Positions 1 through 8,544 of a stretch of DNA of 64,000 bases are shown here, piece after piece (position 1 is the first letter of the stretch; each line of letters begins with the position of its first letter). Below the pieces are notes generated by a model. It saw only the letters and a program-made list of their open reading frames with translations, made no database searches and was not told where the DNA came from. The stretch is from contig NZ_MLJI01000003.1 in the NCBI RefSeq assembly GCF_002095535.1, positions 1-64,000 of the forward strand, in the 5' to 3' direction. The position numbers were made by a program, and so were the translations under genes. The DNA is from Pantoea cypripedii (GTDB taxonomy: Bacteria > Pseudomonadota > Gammaproteobacteria > Enterobacterales > Enterobacteriaceae).

Positions 1-217
1 CTTTGATGAATTGGTTAATAAGGCCTATTTCATTATTTTTTATGAAAATAGGATGAACCTTACCGTTTTCCCGAACGGCCATCGCCCCCTGGGTGCTCGA
101 ACCACCGTAAGCTTCAATAATGAAATTATTATTGGTAGTACCATTGGCAGATATGGCCGGATTGATTGCTGTGAACGATGAGAACAATATTCCGATGTGA
201 AACAGCTTCGGTTTCAT
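1..217 (-). CDS. Secreted SGNH/GDSL hydrolase-like protein, N-terminal part
   Basis: The gene starts at an ATG at 217 and runs off the left edge, so about 72 residues are visible. The first 24 residues look like a Sec signal peptide: a Lys-bearing start, a hydrophobic stretch and an AISA-type cleavage site. After that comes IIEAYGGSSTQG, which fits block I of SGNH hydrolases (usually GDSxTxG) with Gly in place of Asp. It is therefore probably an exported esterase-like enzyme acting on an acylated glycan. It is divergent from a membrane acyltransferase about 550 bp away, a partner type often found with SGNH domains. The catalytic Asp-His block lies outside the window, so the assignment rests on one motif. 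Confidence 0.45.
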   Translation of the reverse strand, partial: MKPKLFHIGILFSSFTAINPAISANGTTNNNFIIEAYGGSSTQGAMAVRENGKVHPIFIKNNEIGLINQFIK

Positions 218-767
218 GACGGTTGCGCCTTTAGTTACGGGATGTGAAAACATCTAATATTTCGAGTATATATGCCATATGACGGTAGCTAAAGTGCCAT
301 CAGAACACTCCTAAAGAAATTAAAAATAAAGTGAATTCGAGCGTCATTAATGTAAGGTGTTTATTTTGATTAAAATCAAGTGGTTGATATTTTTTAGTTG
401 TTGCATTGTAAGGCGTTTTTGTTTTTCTGTTGATTAAATAATGATTGCATTATCTTTATATTTTCATTGCGAAATATCTATAAATAAATTGATCGTTAAT
501 CAATGAACAAGATAACGTCATGCCAGGTAAATCATTCGTTTAATGAGTGGATTGCCATCCGGTCAGGGGCCAAAAAATATCAGGATATCTCGATTTATCG
601 GGTGCGTTTATTTTCCGCAATGTTAACGATGTTACACGATTTTAATTTTATGCAATAGCGATTTTCTTAAACTGTGTAAACGAACTGTCAATGAGAGAGT
701 GAAATGTTAGCATTATTTCGAGTGAGGTCATTTCCCCTTTAAATAATTCATCACTGAAGGTGCGAAC
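218..767. other. AT-rich intergenic region
   Basis: This divergent intergenic stretch of about 550 bp separates the SGNH-like gene from the acyltransferase gene. It is strongly AT-rich and presumably carries both promoters. I see no convincing gene, operator or RNA structure in it. Confidence 0.5.
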
Positions 768-1895
768 GTGAATACACAATCATTTCTCTCTGGCCGAAAT
801 ATTGGCCTCGACCTGCTGCGCGCAGGATTAATTCTGGAAGGTGTGCTTCTGCATGCATCAAGAAGCCTGCCAGGTGAAAATGGCTGGTATTATGTCGCGC
901 AGCGCGATCCCTCTGAGTTATTTACTGCTTTTCTGAGTATGTTTCATACATTCAGAATGGAAGTGTTTTTCTTTCTTTCGGGAATGTTTGCGGCATTAAT
1001 TGTATTACGCAAAGGTCAAAAGATTTTCCTTGAGAATCGTCGCAAACGGGTGCTTACGCCACTGATCACGGCCTGGTTGCTGATTCCCCCGTTAATGTAT
1101 GTGATTGCCGGGCAAATGAAAGGCACACCCTTATCCTTAACGGGTTGGTTACACAGTTATTTATGGATGCATCACCTGTGGTTTCTGGTTTCACTGTCGG
1201 TCATGTCGATGGTGATTCCGGGACGTTTTTATCAATTCGCCTCGCGGCAATTGGGCAAATTATCGCTGCCAATGTTGCTAACGACCCTGATCCTGCTGGG
1301 TAATGCCTGCTTTTTTCTCAAGTTTTTGGTTAAAGGGCAGGGCGAGTTTATTGAATTGATCCCGGTTACCGCACGTTTTCTGGTTTATTACGCTGCTGGC
1401 TATGCGCTGTATGTCAACAGAGAGAAAATTGTGGCATATGCGGATTGCTGGCTGCTCAATAAGTGGCTGATCGCGGCTATCGCGCTGGCTACCTGGCTGG
1501 GATTCTATGTGGTTGCGCATCAGCATATTGCCAGCGCTGTGAAGTATCTTCCGGTGCTGATGGGCAGTGTGTTGTCGGTCGTGCTTTCTTACTGGCTGGT
1601 GTTCACCTTCGAGCGTTTGCCGCTGAAAGAAAACCGTTTGCTGACGGGGGTGGTGGATTCCGCACTGGTCATCTATCTGTTGCATTATCCGGTGGTGATC
1701 ACCTTCTCGTGGCTGATGGATGTCTGGCTGCCGGCCAACCTGTCGATCATCTATGTGCTGATTAACTGCGCCATCGGGATTGCGGTGAGTACCCTGTGTT
1801 ATTGGCTGATAAAACGCTCACGCTTTACCTCGATGTTATTCGGGCTGAAACCGAAGGCGAAGAAAGTCGTGATGCCAGCTGAAGTCAGTTTGTAG
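768..1895 (+). CDS. Acyltransferase 3 family membrane protein, OpgC-like
   Basis: A 375-residue polytopic inner-membrane protein of the acyltransferase 3 family, which moves acyl groups (acetyl, succinyl) onto cell-envelope glycans. The N-terminus has the family pattern: RNIGLDLLRA, then a helix with HAS, then FHTFRMEVFFFLSGMF and RRKRVLTPL. This arrangement resembles OpgC (MdoC), which succinylates osmoregulated periplasmic glucans. About ten hydrophobic helices follow, and the tail is basic. Translation starts at GTG 768, with GAAGG about 8 bases upstream. The divergent SGNH-like gene suggests an acylation/deacylation pair, but the substrate cannot be read from the sequence. A true opgC would normally be next to opgGH, which is not here. 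Confidence 0.75.
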   Translation: MNTQSFLSGRNIGLDLLRAGLILEGVLLHASRSLPGENGWYYVAQRDPSELFTAFLSMFHTFRMEVFFFLSGMFAALIVLRKGQKIFLENRRKRVLTPLITAWLLIPPLMYVIAGQMKGTPLSLTGWLHSYLWMHHLWFLVSLSVMSMVIPGRFYQFASRQLGKLSLPMLLTTLILLGNACFFLKFLVKGQGEFIELIPVTARFLVYYAAGYALYVNREKIVAYADCWLLNKWLIAAIALATWLGFYVVAHQHIASAVKYLPVLMGSVLSVVLSYWLVFTFERLPLKENRLLTGVVDSALVIYLLHYPVVITFSWLMDVWLPANLSIIYVLINCAIGIAVSTLCYWLIKRSRFTSMLFGLKPKAKKVVMPAEVSL

Positions 1896-1901
1896 CAAAA
1901 A

Positions 1902-1934
1902 TGCCAGCCTGCGGGTTTCATGGGCAGGCTGGCA
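1902..1934 (-). terminator. Rho-independent terminator of the kinase operon
   Basis: A perfect 11-bp stem (TGCCAGCCTGC with its complement) is followed, read on the minus strand, by ATTTTTG. It lies directly after the stop of the minus-strand kinase gene and converges on the acyltransferase gene. Confidence 0.8.
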
Positions 1935-1937
1935 CAC

Positions 1938-2870
1938 TTAACGTGCGGCGTGGAGGAAGGTATCAACCTGGCTACGGTCAGGGATCGGTGCCACAGCACC
2001 ATAGCCAGTGGTGGTTAGTGCGGCGGCAGCGTTGGCATAAAGTAAGGCGTTTTGTGGCGCATCGCCCGCCAGCAACCGGGTGAGAAAAGCGCCGGAGAAG
2101 CAGTCACCGGCACCGGTAGCATCGACGGTTGCGACTTTATGGCCCGCCGCGACTACGCGCTCATTGGCGCTGGCGTACATCGCGCCTTCACTACCCATTT
2201 TCAGTACTACCTGTTTGACGCCGAGATGCAGATAGAAATCGGCGATGGCATCGGCATCCTGTAATCCGGTCAGCAAACGGGCCTCATCGAGGCTTGGCAG
2301 GCAAATATCCACCAGGCGTGCGACTTCGTGGATCACTGCACGCGCTCGTGCCAGCGGCCATAGTTTCAGGCGCAGATTGGTATCAAATGAGGTGAGGGTT
2401 TGATGTTTGCGCGCCAGTTCCAGTGCGGCAAAAACGCTGTCACAGGCGCTGTCGCTGATTGCCAGGGTAATCGCCGAAGTATGCAGCAGACGCGCTGCTG
2501 CGATGGCAGCTTCCGGTAGATCCTGCGGACGGAGGCGCGAAGCGGCGGAACCTTTCCGGTAGAAGGTAAAATGGTGACCACGTTCATCGTGACTAATAAA
2601 GTAGATGCCGGTAGGGGCCTCGGCATGGCGCAGCACCCAGTTGCAACGCACGTTTTCCTGCTGCCACAAAGCGACAAACTGATCACCAAAGACATCGTTG
2701 CCGAGCTGCGTAAACATCGCCACTTTCGCTCCCTGACGCGCGGCGCTGACGGCAAAATTTGAGGTGTCACCGCCATAACCGCTCAGATAGCTGACCGGTT
2801 GTTGTGCTCCCGGTAACTGGCTGAATTCGTAGAGCGGTTCACCGAAGGAGAGAATATCCAAATCTTTCAT
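1938..2870 (-). CDS. PfkB-family sugar kinase, 2-keto-3-deoxygluconate kinase-like
   Basis: A 310-residue ribokinase/PfkB-family kinase that phosphorylates a sugar or sugar acid with ATP in the cytoplasm. Seen: the substrate-site motif GYGGDTSNFA at 31-40, SFDTNLRLKLW at 161-171 and the ATP/anion-hole signature DATGAGDCFSGAF at 250-262, with catalytic Asp at about 256. The NLR-x-K-LW motif is typical of 2-keto-3-deoxygluconate kinases. The start is ATG 2870 with ACAGGA upstream. It is the last gene of a run with an RraA-type aldolase and a 2-hydroxyacid dehydrogenase, which fits sugar-acid breakdown. The precise substrate is inferred. Confidence 0.8.
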   Translation of the reverse strand: MKDLDILSFGEPLYEFSQLPGAQQPVSYLSGYGGDTSNFAVSAARQGAKVAMFTQLGNDVFGDQFVALWQQENVRCNWVLRHAEAPTGIYFISHDERGHHFTFYRKGSAASRLRPQDLPEAAIAAARLLHTSAITLAISDSACDSVFAALELARKHQTLTSFDTNLRLKLWPLARARAVIHEVARLVDICLPSLDEARLLTGLQDADAIADFYLHLGVKQVVLKMGSEGAMYASANERVVAAGHKVATVDATGAGDCFSGAFLTRLLAGDAPQNALLYANAAAALTTTGYGAVAPIPDRSQVDTFLHAAR

Positions 2871-2887
2871 GTTGTTGATCCTGTCAG

Positions 2888-2909
2888 GCGGCCACGGTGC
2901 CGTGGCCGC
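2888..2909. repeat. Perfect intercistronic hairpin
   Basis: The 48-bp gap between the RraA-like gene and the kinase gene holds a perfect 10-bp inverted repeat (GCGGCCACGG, two-base loop). There is no T-tract, so it is more likely an mRNA-processing or stabilising hairpin than a terminator. Confidence 0.6.
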
Positions 2910-2918
2910 TTATCACGG

Positions 2919-3575
2919 TTAAATGCGGCCGTATTTGGCCAGCCCTTCACGCAGCGATCCTGACTGGATAATCAGTTTGGCCTGTTCCAGCTCGCGCTGA
3001 TCGATGGATTTGGACAGTTCCAGGACTGCTGCAACCTGGGCCTGTGGCACACACACCACGCCATCGACATCACCGACAATCAAATCACCTGGGTGAATCG
3101 TCACCTCGCCGAGGGTCAGGGCGACATTGGCGTCCAGAGTTTTGAAGCGCCCCAGCGTGGTGCCAGGGGTCACGGTTTTGGCAAACACAGGGAAATCGTA
3201 ATCACGGCGGATCTCGGTTAAGTCACGCACGCCACCCATCAGCACTGCGCCTTCATGCTTATTCGCCACCGCGCCCGCGGTCATCAGGCCACCCCACACG
3301 GCGACGTTCTCCAGTGCCGGGCTGCCGCCAATCACAATCACGGAACCGGCTTCTGACTCATCAATGGCATCCAGCGCATGCTGCGGCGGTAGTTTTTCAT
3401 CAGTGACATCTTCGAGGATGGTCACCGCCGGGCCGACAATCTTTTTGTCGTTGATACGGTTCTTCACCTCAAACGGCAGGAACATGGTTTTACCCACAAT
3501 CTGGTCGCAGGCATCCGCAATCGAAGCGGTGGAAAAAATCGCGCGATAACCTTCAATAATCTCGTTGCTATACAT
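2919..3575 (-). CDS. RraA-like protein, putative 4-hydroxy-4-methyl-2-oxoglutarate-type aldolase
   Basis: 218 residues of the RraA/HMG-CHA aldolase fold. The family includes divalent-metal pyruvate aldolases and the RNase E inhibitor RraA. Seen: IVIGGSPALENVAVWGG and, downstream, the conserved HEGAVLMGGVRD with the Arg-Asp pair that holds pyruvate and metal. I chose ATG 3575 (MYSNEIIEGY) because AGAGGA lies just upstream. The longer frame would overlap the end of the preceding dehydrogenase gene. It sits between a 2-hydroxyacid dehydrogenase and a sugar kinase, so a catabolic aldolase or decarboxylase role is likelier than RNase E control. Confidence 0.75.
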   Translation of the reverse strand: MYSNEIIEGYRAIFSTASIADACDQIVGKTMFLPFEVKNRINDKKIVGPAVTILEDVTDEKLPPQHALDAIDESEAGSVIVIGGSPALENVAVWGGLMTAGAVANKHEGAVLMGGVRDLTEIRRDYDFPVFAKTVTPGTTLGRFKTLDANVALTLGEVTIHPGDLIVGDVDGVVCVPQAQVAAVLELSKSIDQRELEQAKLIIQSGSLREGLAKYGRI

Positions 3576-3604
3576 CTTCTCTATCCTCTTGGCAGGGCGG
3601 GTGC

Positions 3605-4564
3605 TTAACGATTCACCCAATTCAGGGGTTTGTTGCCTTCAAAGACACGCAGCACTTCCTGCGCGGCTTTGCGTTGCAGTTCAATTACCGATTCCTCAGT
3701 GAACCAGGCGGTATGGTCGGTACAAATCACGTTAGGTAAGGTCAGGAGCGGATGGTCGGCACGGATCGGTTCCTGCTCAAACACATCAAGCCCGGCAGCA
3801 AACAGCTGACGATGTTGCAGTGCCTGGAACAGGGCGGTTTCATCGATCAGGCCACCGCGAGAGGTGTTCACCAGTACGCTGGTGGGTTTCATCATCGCCA
3901 GTTGGTCCGCCCCGATCAGATGACGGGTCTTCTCTGACAACGGGACATGCAGGGAGATAAAGTCGGCTTCACGACACAATGTCTCCAGTGACACGCTCAC
4001 CACCCCGGCATCTTCAGCGGCCTGCGTATCCAGCAGCGGATCGCACACCAGCAGCGAACGGAAACCGATGCCGCGTGCTTTCGCCGCCAGGCAGCGGGCG
4101 ATACGGCCAAAGCCCACCACGCCGAGCACTTTGCCACTCATGCGGAACATGGGTTCAGTCTGGCCGATGTTCCACAGGCCCTGATGAACCTGCTGATTGC
4201 GTGAGGTAATGCGGCGAGTAGCGGCCAGCAGCAAGGCCAGCGCGTGTTCGGCGACGTCTTCCGATCCGTAATCCGGTACGTTTGCGACGTAAATCCCTTT
4301 CTCTTTGGCCGCGACGAGATCGACGTTATCCACCCCGACGCCGTAACGCACCACCGCCTGGCATTTATCGAGAGCGGCGATCATGCCGCTGTCGAGGCGT
4401 GCTTCACGCAGCATCACGGCATCGGCATCCCGCAACTGTTCCAGCAGCGCATCCCGCGCGGTGTTGGCAGGGATCACCACAAATTGCGGATGAAAAGCGG
4501 CGAGAATGGCTTCTTCTTCACGGTAATGCACATAACCCGGTTCAAGAACCACAATCTTTTTCAT
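3605..4564 (-). CDS. D-2-hydroxyacid dehydrogenase, SerA/CtBP type
   Basis: A 319-residue NAD-dependent D-isomer-specific 2-hydroxyacid dehydrogenase, reducing a 2-keto acid or oxidising the hydroxy acid. Seen: the nucleotide motif GVVGFGRIARC near 148-158 and the catalytic set Arg236 (NTSRGG), Glu265 (DVFEQEP) and His284 (CTDHTAW). Start is ATG 4564 with AAGAAGG upstream. It is the first gene after the permease gene on the minus strand, and a palindromic operator (4578-4593) ends 14 bp before its start codon. The locus therefore has its own control point. The substrate is probably an intermediate of the sugar acid taken up by the adjacent MFS permease. Confidence 0.82.
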   Translation of the reverse strand: MKKIVVLEPGYVHYREEEAILAAFHPQFVVIPANTARDALLEQLRDADAVMLREARLDSGMIAALDKCQAVVRYGVGVDNVDLVAAKEKGIYVANVPDYGSEDVAEHALALLLAATRRITSRNQQVHQGLWNIGQTEPMFRMSGKVLGVVGFGRIARCLAAKARGIGFRSLLVCDPLLDTQAAEDAGVVSVSLETLCREADFISLHVPLSEKTRHLIGADQLAMMKPTSVLVNTSRGGLIDETALFQALQHRQLFAAGLDVFEQEPIRADHPLLTLPNVICTDHTAWFTEESVIELQRKAAQEVLRVFEGNKPLNWVNR

Positions 4565-4577
4565 GACAACCTTCTTA

Positions 4578-4593
4578 AACTGACATGTTAGTT
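4578..4593. promoter_or_regulatory. Operator-like palindrome upstream of the dehydrogenase gene
   Basis: AACTGACATGTTAGTT is palindromic apart from one base pair and matches three more sites upstream of the MFS and lactonase-like genes (6190, 6364, 6601). The shared core is CTRACATGTYAG. It lies just before the start codon, a position fitting repression. The cognate regulator is not in the window. Confidence 0.65.
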
Positions 4594-4690
4594 TTGTCGA
4601 ATATTGACGATGAGTATCGGTATCAGCAACATTAATGTCTGATATTGGTGACTCACATCACGTTTTATTGATTAATTCTGAAATGTTAGA

Positions 4691-6031
4691 TTAGTGACCT
4701 GGCATCGGTGCGACACTCGGTTCGCGCTGACGTTGCAGCCATTTGATGATCATCATGGTGCAGATCCCCCCCACCAGCATGACGATGCTGAGATAGACCA
4801 TCGGCGCGGTGGCGCTTTGCATTTGATCGCGTACCAGCGGGATGGTGTTTTGCGCGAAGAAACCACCGAGGTTGGCCAGCGAGTTAATGATGGCGATACC
4901 CGCAGCCGCTGAAGCACCGGAGAGGAATTTGGTCAGATTCCAGAAGCAGGGCTGGATAGCGAATACCGATAACACCACGCCGCAAATAAAGGCAAAGCTG
5001 ATGACCGGCTGGCTGGCGAACCAAACCGAACCAATAAGGCAGGCAGCAGAGGTAAACATCGGCAGCGCGACGTTGATAAACGGGTTATTAGTACGTTCCG
5101 GCTTCTGTGTCAGCCAGCGCAGCATAATCATCACCATCGCCCAGGGGATCATATTGACGAATCCGTTGGTCATATCGGAAACCCCGAAGGATTTCACGAT
5201 GGTCGGCATCCAGTAGCTGATGCCATAAGCGCCGAAGCAGATAAAGCCATACACCAGCGCCAGCGCCAGCACGCGTTTATCGGTCAGCGACTTGAACAGC
5301 GTATCGACAGATTTATCCGTTTCCTGACGGCGTTCGTCCTCCAGCCGTTGCGATAGCCACTGCTTTTGCTCGGTTGACAGGAACGTGGCGTGCGCCGGGC
5401 TAATCGGGAACCAGAACAGCACCGGAACGATGAGGATAATCGCCAGCAGGCCGGTGATCAGGAACAGCCATTGCCAGCCTTCATAACCCATAATGCCGTG
5501 CATGCTGAGCAGCGCACCGTTGAGCGGGGCACCAATCATATTGGCGAACATGCTGGCGGTGACGAGGAAACCGACGATACGCGGACGGTATTTAATCGGG
5601 AACCACTGTGTTGAGTAATAAATCAGGCCCGGATAGAAACTGGCTTCCGCCAGCCCGAGCACAAAACGCAGGCTGTAGAACATGGTCAGGCTTTGTGTAA
5701 AGGCGAGGGCAATGGTGATGATGCCCCAGGCCGCAAGGCTGAGGGCAAACCAGCGTTTGGCACCGACCTTCGACAGGATCAGGTTGCCTGGAACGCTAAA
5801 AACCAGATAACCAATAAAGAACAACGACGCGCCGAGACCAAATGCCGACTCGCTCCAGCCGAGGCTGCTGACCATCTGCAATTTGGCAAAACTGATATTT
5901 TGCCGATCGATATAGGCCACTACATACATCGCCACCATCAGTGGCACCAGCATGGTGATGATTCTGCGGATAGTGGTGTGCTCAATGTCGTTCACGACAT
6001 TGCGCGTTTTACTCTGTGTCAAAGTACTCAT
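4691..6031 (-). CDS. MFS transporter, anion:cation symporter (GarP/phthalate permease) type
   Basis: A 446-residue 12-helix major facilitator of the ACS family, which imports organic anions such as hexarates, galactonate or tartrate with protons. Seen: the early YIDRQNISFA segment typical of ACS permeases, the loop 2-3 region LSKVGAKRWF, a central cytoplasmic loop and paired helices throughout. Start is ATG 6031 with CAGGAAAGC upstream. Its leader (6032-6660) carries operator palindromes shared with the divergent lactonase-like gene. The context (lactonase, dehydrogenase, aldolase, sugar-acid kinase) supports uptake of an aldonate or related acid. The exact ligand is unknown. Confidence 0.82.
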   Translation of the reverse strand: MSTLTQSKTRNVVNDIEHTTIRRIITMLVPLMVAMYVVAYIDRQNISFAKLQMVSSLGWSESAFGLGASLFFIGYLVFSVPGNLILSKVGAKRWFALSLAAWGIITIALAFTQSLTMFYSLRFVLGLAEASFYPGLIYYSTQWFPIKYRPRIVGFLVTASMFANMIGAPLNGALLSMHGIMGYEGWQWLFLITGLLAIILIVPVLFWFPISPAHATFLSTEQKQWLSQRLEDERRQETDKSVDTLFKSLTDKRVLALALVYGFICFGAYGISYWMPTIVKSFGVSDMTNGFVNMIPWAMVMIMLRWLTQKPERTNNPFINVALPMFTSAACLIGSVWFASQPVISFAFICGVVLSVFAIQPCFWNLTKFLSGASAAAGIAIINSLANLGGFFAQNTIPLVRDQMQSATAPMVYLSIVMLVGGICTMMIIKWLQRQREPSVAPMPGH

Positions 6032-6660
6032 GGCTGCTTTCCTGATTCTTATACGATTGAATGACAGCGTGAGAAGCTGCGAAAAGAAAACGTTTGATCC
6101 CTAGTGGGGGGGTATGCCGGGCGAGGTTGAGGTAATACCTCGCCAGCTGTTTACGTTAACTTCGCGCTGAATGTCACTGGGTGATAAATCTGACATGTCA
6201 CAAATCTATCAGGTGGCAGGATTAAAGTTAGGTGTATGTTAGTTCTTTGCTAAATCGATCACAAAAAGTGCAGCAGATCGCGATTTAGTGTGATGGCTGT
6301 CACGGGTGGTAGTGGCTTTGAGCACAGATCTTGCAATCAGGGTTAAAATACGCAAAATCATAACTAACATGTTAGATGATAAATTTATTAATATTCATTA
6401 AGATAGATATTGACGGGTGCTGAAATTTTGCAACGAAACACACCAGGTAACGTGCTAAAAGAAACCAGAACAGCGGTCAGGATCACATATCATTCCCGCT
6501 GATGGTCGCTATAACCGCAGCTGATGACTGCCGTGGATTTTGTGAAGCAACAGGCAAAATTACCAAATGGCCCCTTTACCCGATAACAGAGGATGCTAGA
6601 TTCTGACATGTCAGAAATCGACACATAACCACAATAAAACCATCCTTCAGGGGTAAAATT
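6032..6660. promoter_or_regulatory. Divergent regulatory region with three operator palindromes
   Basis: This 629-bp region between the MFS gene and the lactonase-like gene holds no gene. It carries CTGACATGTCAC (6190-6201), the perfect 12-mer CTAACATGTTAG (6364-6375) and the perfect 16-mer TTCTGACATGTCAGAA (6601-6616), plus scattered half sites such as ATGTTAG. An 8-bp stem-loop (GGCGAGGT arm, 6120-6144) lies in the leader of the MFS transcript. Sites of this style are typical of GntR-family (FCD) or similar dimeric repressors. Confidence 0.7.
6601..6616. promoter_or_regulatory. Perfect 16-bp operator palindrome before the lactonase-like gene
   Basis: TTCTGACATGTCAGAA is self-complementary over all 16 bases and lies 45 bp before the ATG at 6661. 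It is the best conserved of the four related sites and probably overlaps the promoter of the lactonase-like gene. Confidence 0.7.
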
Positions 6661-7899
6661 ATGTTCTATGCATCTCCCTCATACTCACTCAAAAAGCTTT
6701 CTGCGCTGATGCTGTTACTCACGGCGAGCGGGGCTGGATTTTCAGCTCTGGCGGCGACACCACCCAAACTGGATGTGGTCGCGGAGTGGAACCGTCTGCC
6801 TTATGACCTGAGCGACCCTGCTGCCGCTGCGGCATGGCAAAAAAACGACACCAAAGCGATGTTGCATGGCGTTAAAGTCGATGCGCATGGCAACCTGTAT
6901 GTCAGCACTGCGCGCTGGGGCGGCCCGGAAGTCCCGGCGACGCTGTCAAAACTGGTGAAAAAGGAGGGGCAATGGATGCTGAAACCTTTCCCCAGCGAAG
7001 CGATGAACGATGTACATAATCCGCAGGGTTTAAAGGCGGTGCTGGGATTTGAGATCGACCGTCATAACGTAATGTGGATTCTCGATCAGGGCCACATTGC
7101 CGGTGCGCCTAATAAACCCGGTGATGAAAAGCTGGTGGCATGGGATTTAAACAAAAACAAGGAAGTGGCGCGTTACACCTTTACCAACGATCAGGTCGAT
7201 TTTACCTGTTCATTCCTCAATGACGTGGCGGTAGATAATGACGCTGGCGTGGTTTATATCACCGATTCCGGCATTATGTGCCATCCGCTGAAAGGCGGTT
7301 TGCTGGTGTACAACATGAAGACCGGCGTGGCGAAACGGGTACTTTCTGCGCCTGAATGGGTTAATGACCAGCCTGGTTTTACCTTCAGTATTCACGGTGA
7401 AAAAGTGCTGAAGGATAAAGACGGAAAAGCCAATCCGATGCTGACCGGTGCCGACGGTATTGCGTTGTCCGGTGATAAGAAAACCCTTTACTGGACCAAT
7501 CTGACAGGCAATCGTTTGATGAAAGTGCCCACCGCTGTGCTGCGCAACTTCAATAGCAGCGAAGCGCAGATCGAGCAGGCGATCAAAGTGGATACGGTGT
7601 TACCGTCGAATACCGACGGCATCACTGCGGATCGCCAGGGCAATCTGTATCTCACTGCGCTGATGCTCAATGGCCTGATGAAGCGTGATGTGAAAACCGG
7701 CAAAGTCACCCCGCTGGTGACCAGCGACGCCATCGCCTGGCCGGATACCATCGGCTGGGGACCGCATGGCGACCTTTACTTCGTCAGTAACCACCTCAAC
7801 AGCTGGGTAGGGGGGGAGATGAATTTTACTAATCCACCGGTACCCAATTTCCGTATTTATAAAGTCCATGTCGGTGGTGAACCGTACACCGCGAAATAA
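6661..7899 (+). CDS. Periplasmic major royal jelly/SMP-30-like beta-propeller, putative lactonase
   Basis: A 412-residue exported protein. Residues 1-31 form a Sec signal peptide ending ALAA. The rest has the pattern of the major royal jelly/yellow family, related to SMP-30 gluconolactonases: repeated propeller strands, HGVKVDAHGNLYVS, LNDVAVDNDAGVVYITDSG, ADGIALSGDKKTLYWTN and PDTIGWGPHGDLYFVSN. Such proteins bind a metal in the central channel and may hydrolyse sugar lactones. It shares operators with the divergent MFS gene, so it probably opens a lactone in the periplasm before uptake of the acid. No RBS is stronger than GGGGTAAAATT before the ATG. The enzymatic role is inferred. Confidence 0.75.
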   Translation: MFYASPSYSLKKLSALMLLLTASGAGFSALAATPPKLDVVAEWNRLPYDLSDPAAAAAWQKNDTKAMLHGVKVDAHGNLYVSTARWGGPEVPATLSKLVKKEGQWMLKPFPSEAMNDVHNPQGLKAVLGFEIDRHNVMWILDQGHIAGAPNKPGDEKLVAWDLNKNKEVARYTFTNDQVDFTCSFLNDVAVDNDAGVVYITDSGIMCHPLKGGLLVYNMKTGVAKRVLSAPEWVNDQPGFTFSIHGEKVLKDKDGKANPMLTGADGIALSGDKKTLYWTNLTGNRLMKVPTAVLRNFNSSEAQIEQAIKVDTVLPSNTDGITADRQGNLYLTALMLNGLMKRDVKTGKVTPLVTSDAIAWPDTIGWGPHGDLYFVSNHLNSWVGGEMNFTNPPVPNFRIYKVHVGGEPYTAK

Positions 7900-7907
7900 T
7901 TGTTCAG

Positions 7908-7931
7908 CGGCGGAGTATCACTCCGCCGTTT
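7908..7931. terminator. Convergent hairpin terminator
   Basis: A 9-bp stem (CGGCGGAGT arm, 3-base loop) followed by TTTA lies between the convergent lactonase-like and DUF1090 genes. It can serve the plus strand and perhaps both. Confidence 0.7.
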
Positions 7932-7944
7932 AACGCTCCTGAGG

Positions 7945-8253
7945 TTAGTTATTTCGGGCGTCGTCGAGTGCATCCTCGGCATCGGCCAGTTTCTGACGCA
8001 GTTCTTTTACTTCACGTTCCCGGCGGCGAATGTCTTCTGCATTACCATTACGCGAAGCCGAATTACGGCAATGCCTTTTCACTTCGGTGATGGCGCGTTC
8101 CAGCCCGGCAATTTCATGCCTGTTGTTATATTCCTGCGCATACCCCATCTGGCGCTGCAGCGCTGCTTCTCTTTGTTCACAGCTTTGGGTTTGCTCTGAA
8201 GCATGGCTGGCAACAGTGAATGCCACCAGTGGCAGAGTTAAAAACATTTTCAT
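7945..8253 (-). CDS. DUF1090 family periplasmic protein (YqjC-like)
   Basis: A 102-residue exported protein with a short signal peptide ending SHAS. The mature part has the DUF1090 pattern: CEQREAALQRQMGYAQEYNN, GLERAITEVKRHC (two Cys about 36 residues apart) and then a charged, probably coiled C-terminal helix. Function is unknown in the family; homologues such as YqjC are small periplasmic proteins. GGAGAG precedes the ATG at 8253. In the leader, an inverted repeat (GCAGGCG at 8281-8287 and its complement at 8301-8307) could fold. Confidence 0.75.
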   Translation of the reverse strand: MKMFLTLPLVAFTVASHASEQTQSCEQREAALQRQMGYAQEYNNRHEIAGLERAITEVKRHCRNSASRNGNAEDIRRREREVKELRQKLADAEDALDDARNN

Positions 8254-8544
8254 CGATAGATATTCTCTCCATAGATAGTGGCAGGCGTTTCCTGATATTT
8301 CGCCTGCGGTTGAACGTTGCTGGAAAACCTTTTCTGGCTCTCTTCAACCCTAATCTAGCGATATTTTTTTTGCGGGCTTTCGAATTTGGTGGGTTTCTTC
8401 TGTTTATTGGCAATCAGATAAAAAACAGGTTTGCCTGTCAGTTGAGCAAAATTCGATAGTTTATGTCTATTCCCGATAATCCCTCTGGACTGTTACCGGT
8501 AATCTCCCCCTGATTGATCTTTTTTTTAAACCTCAGGGATTTCC

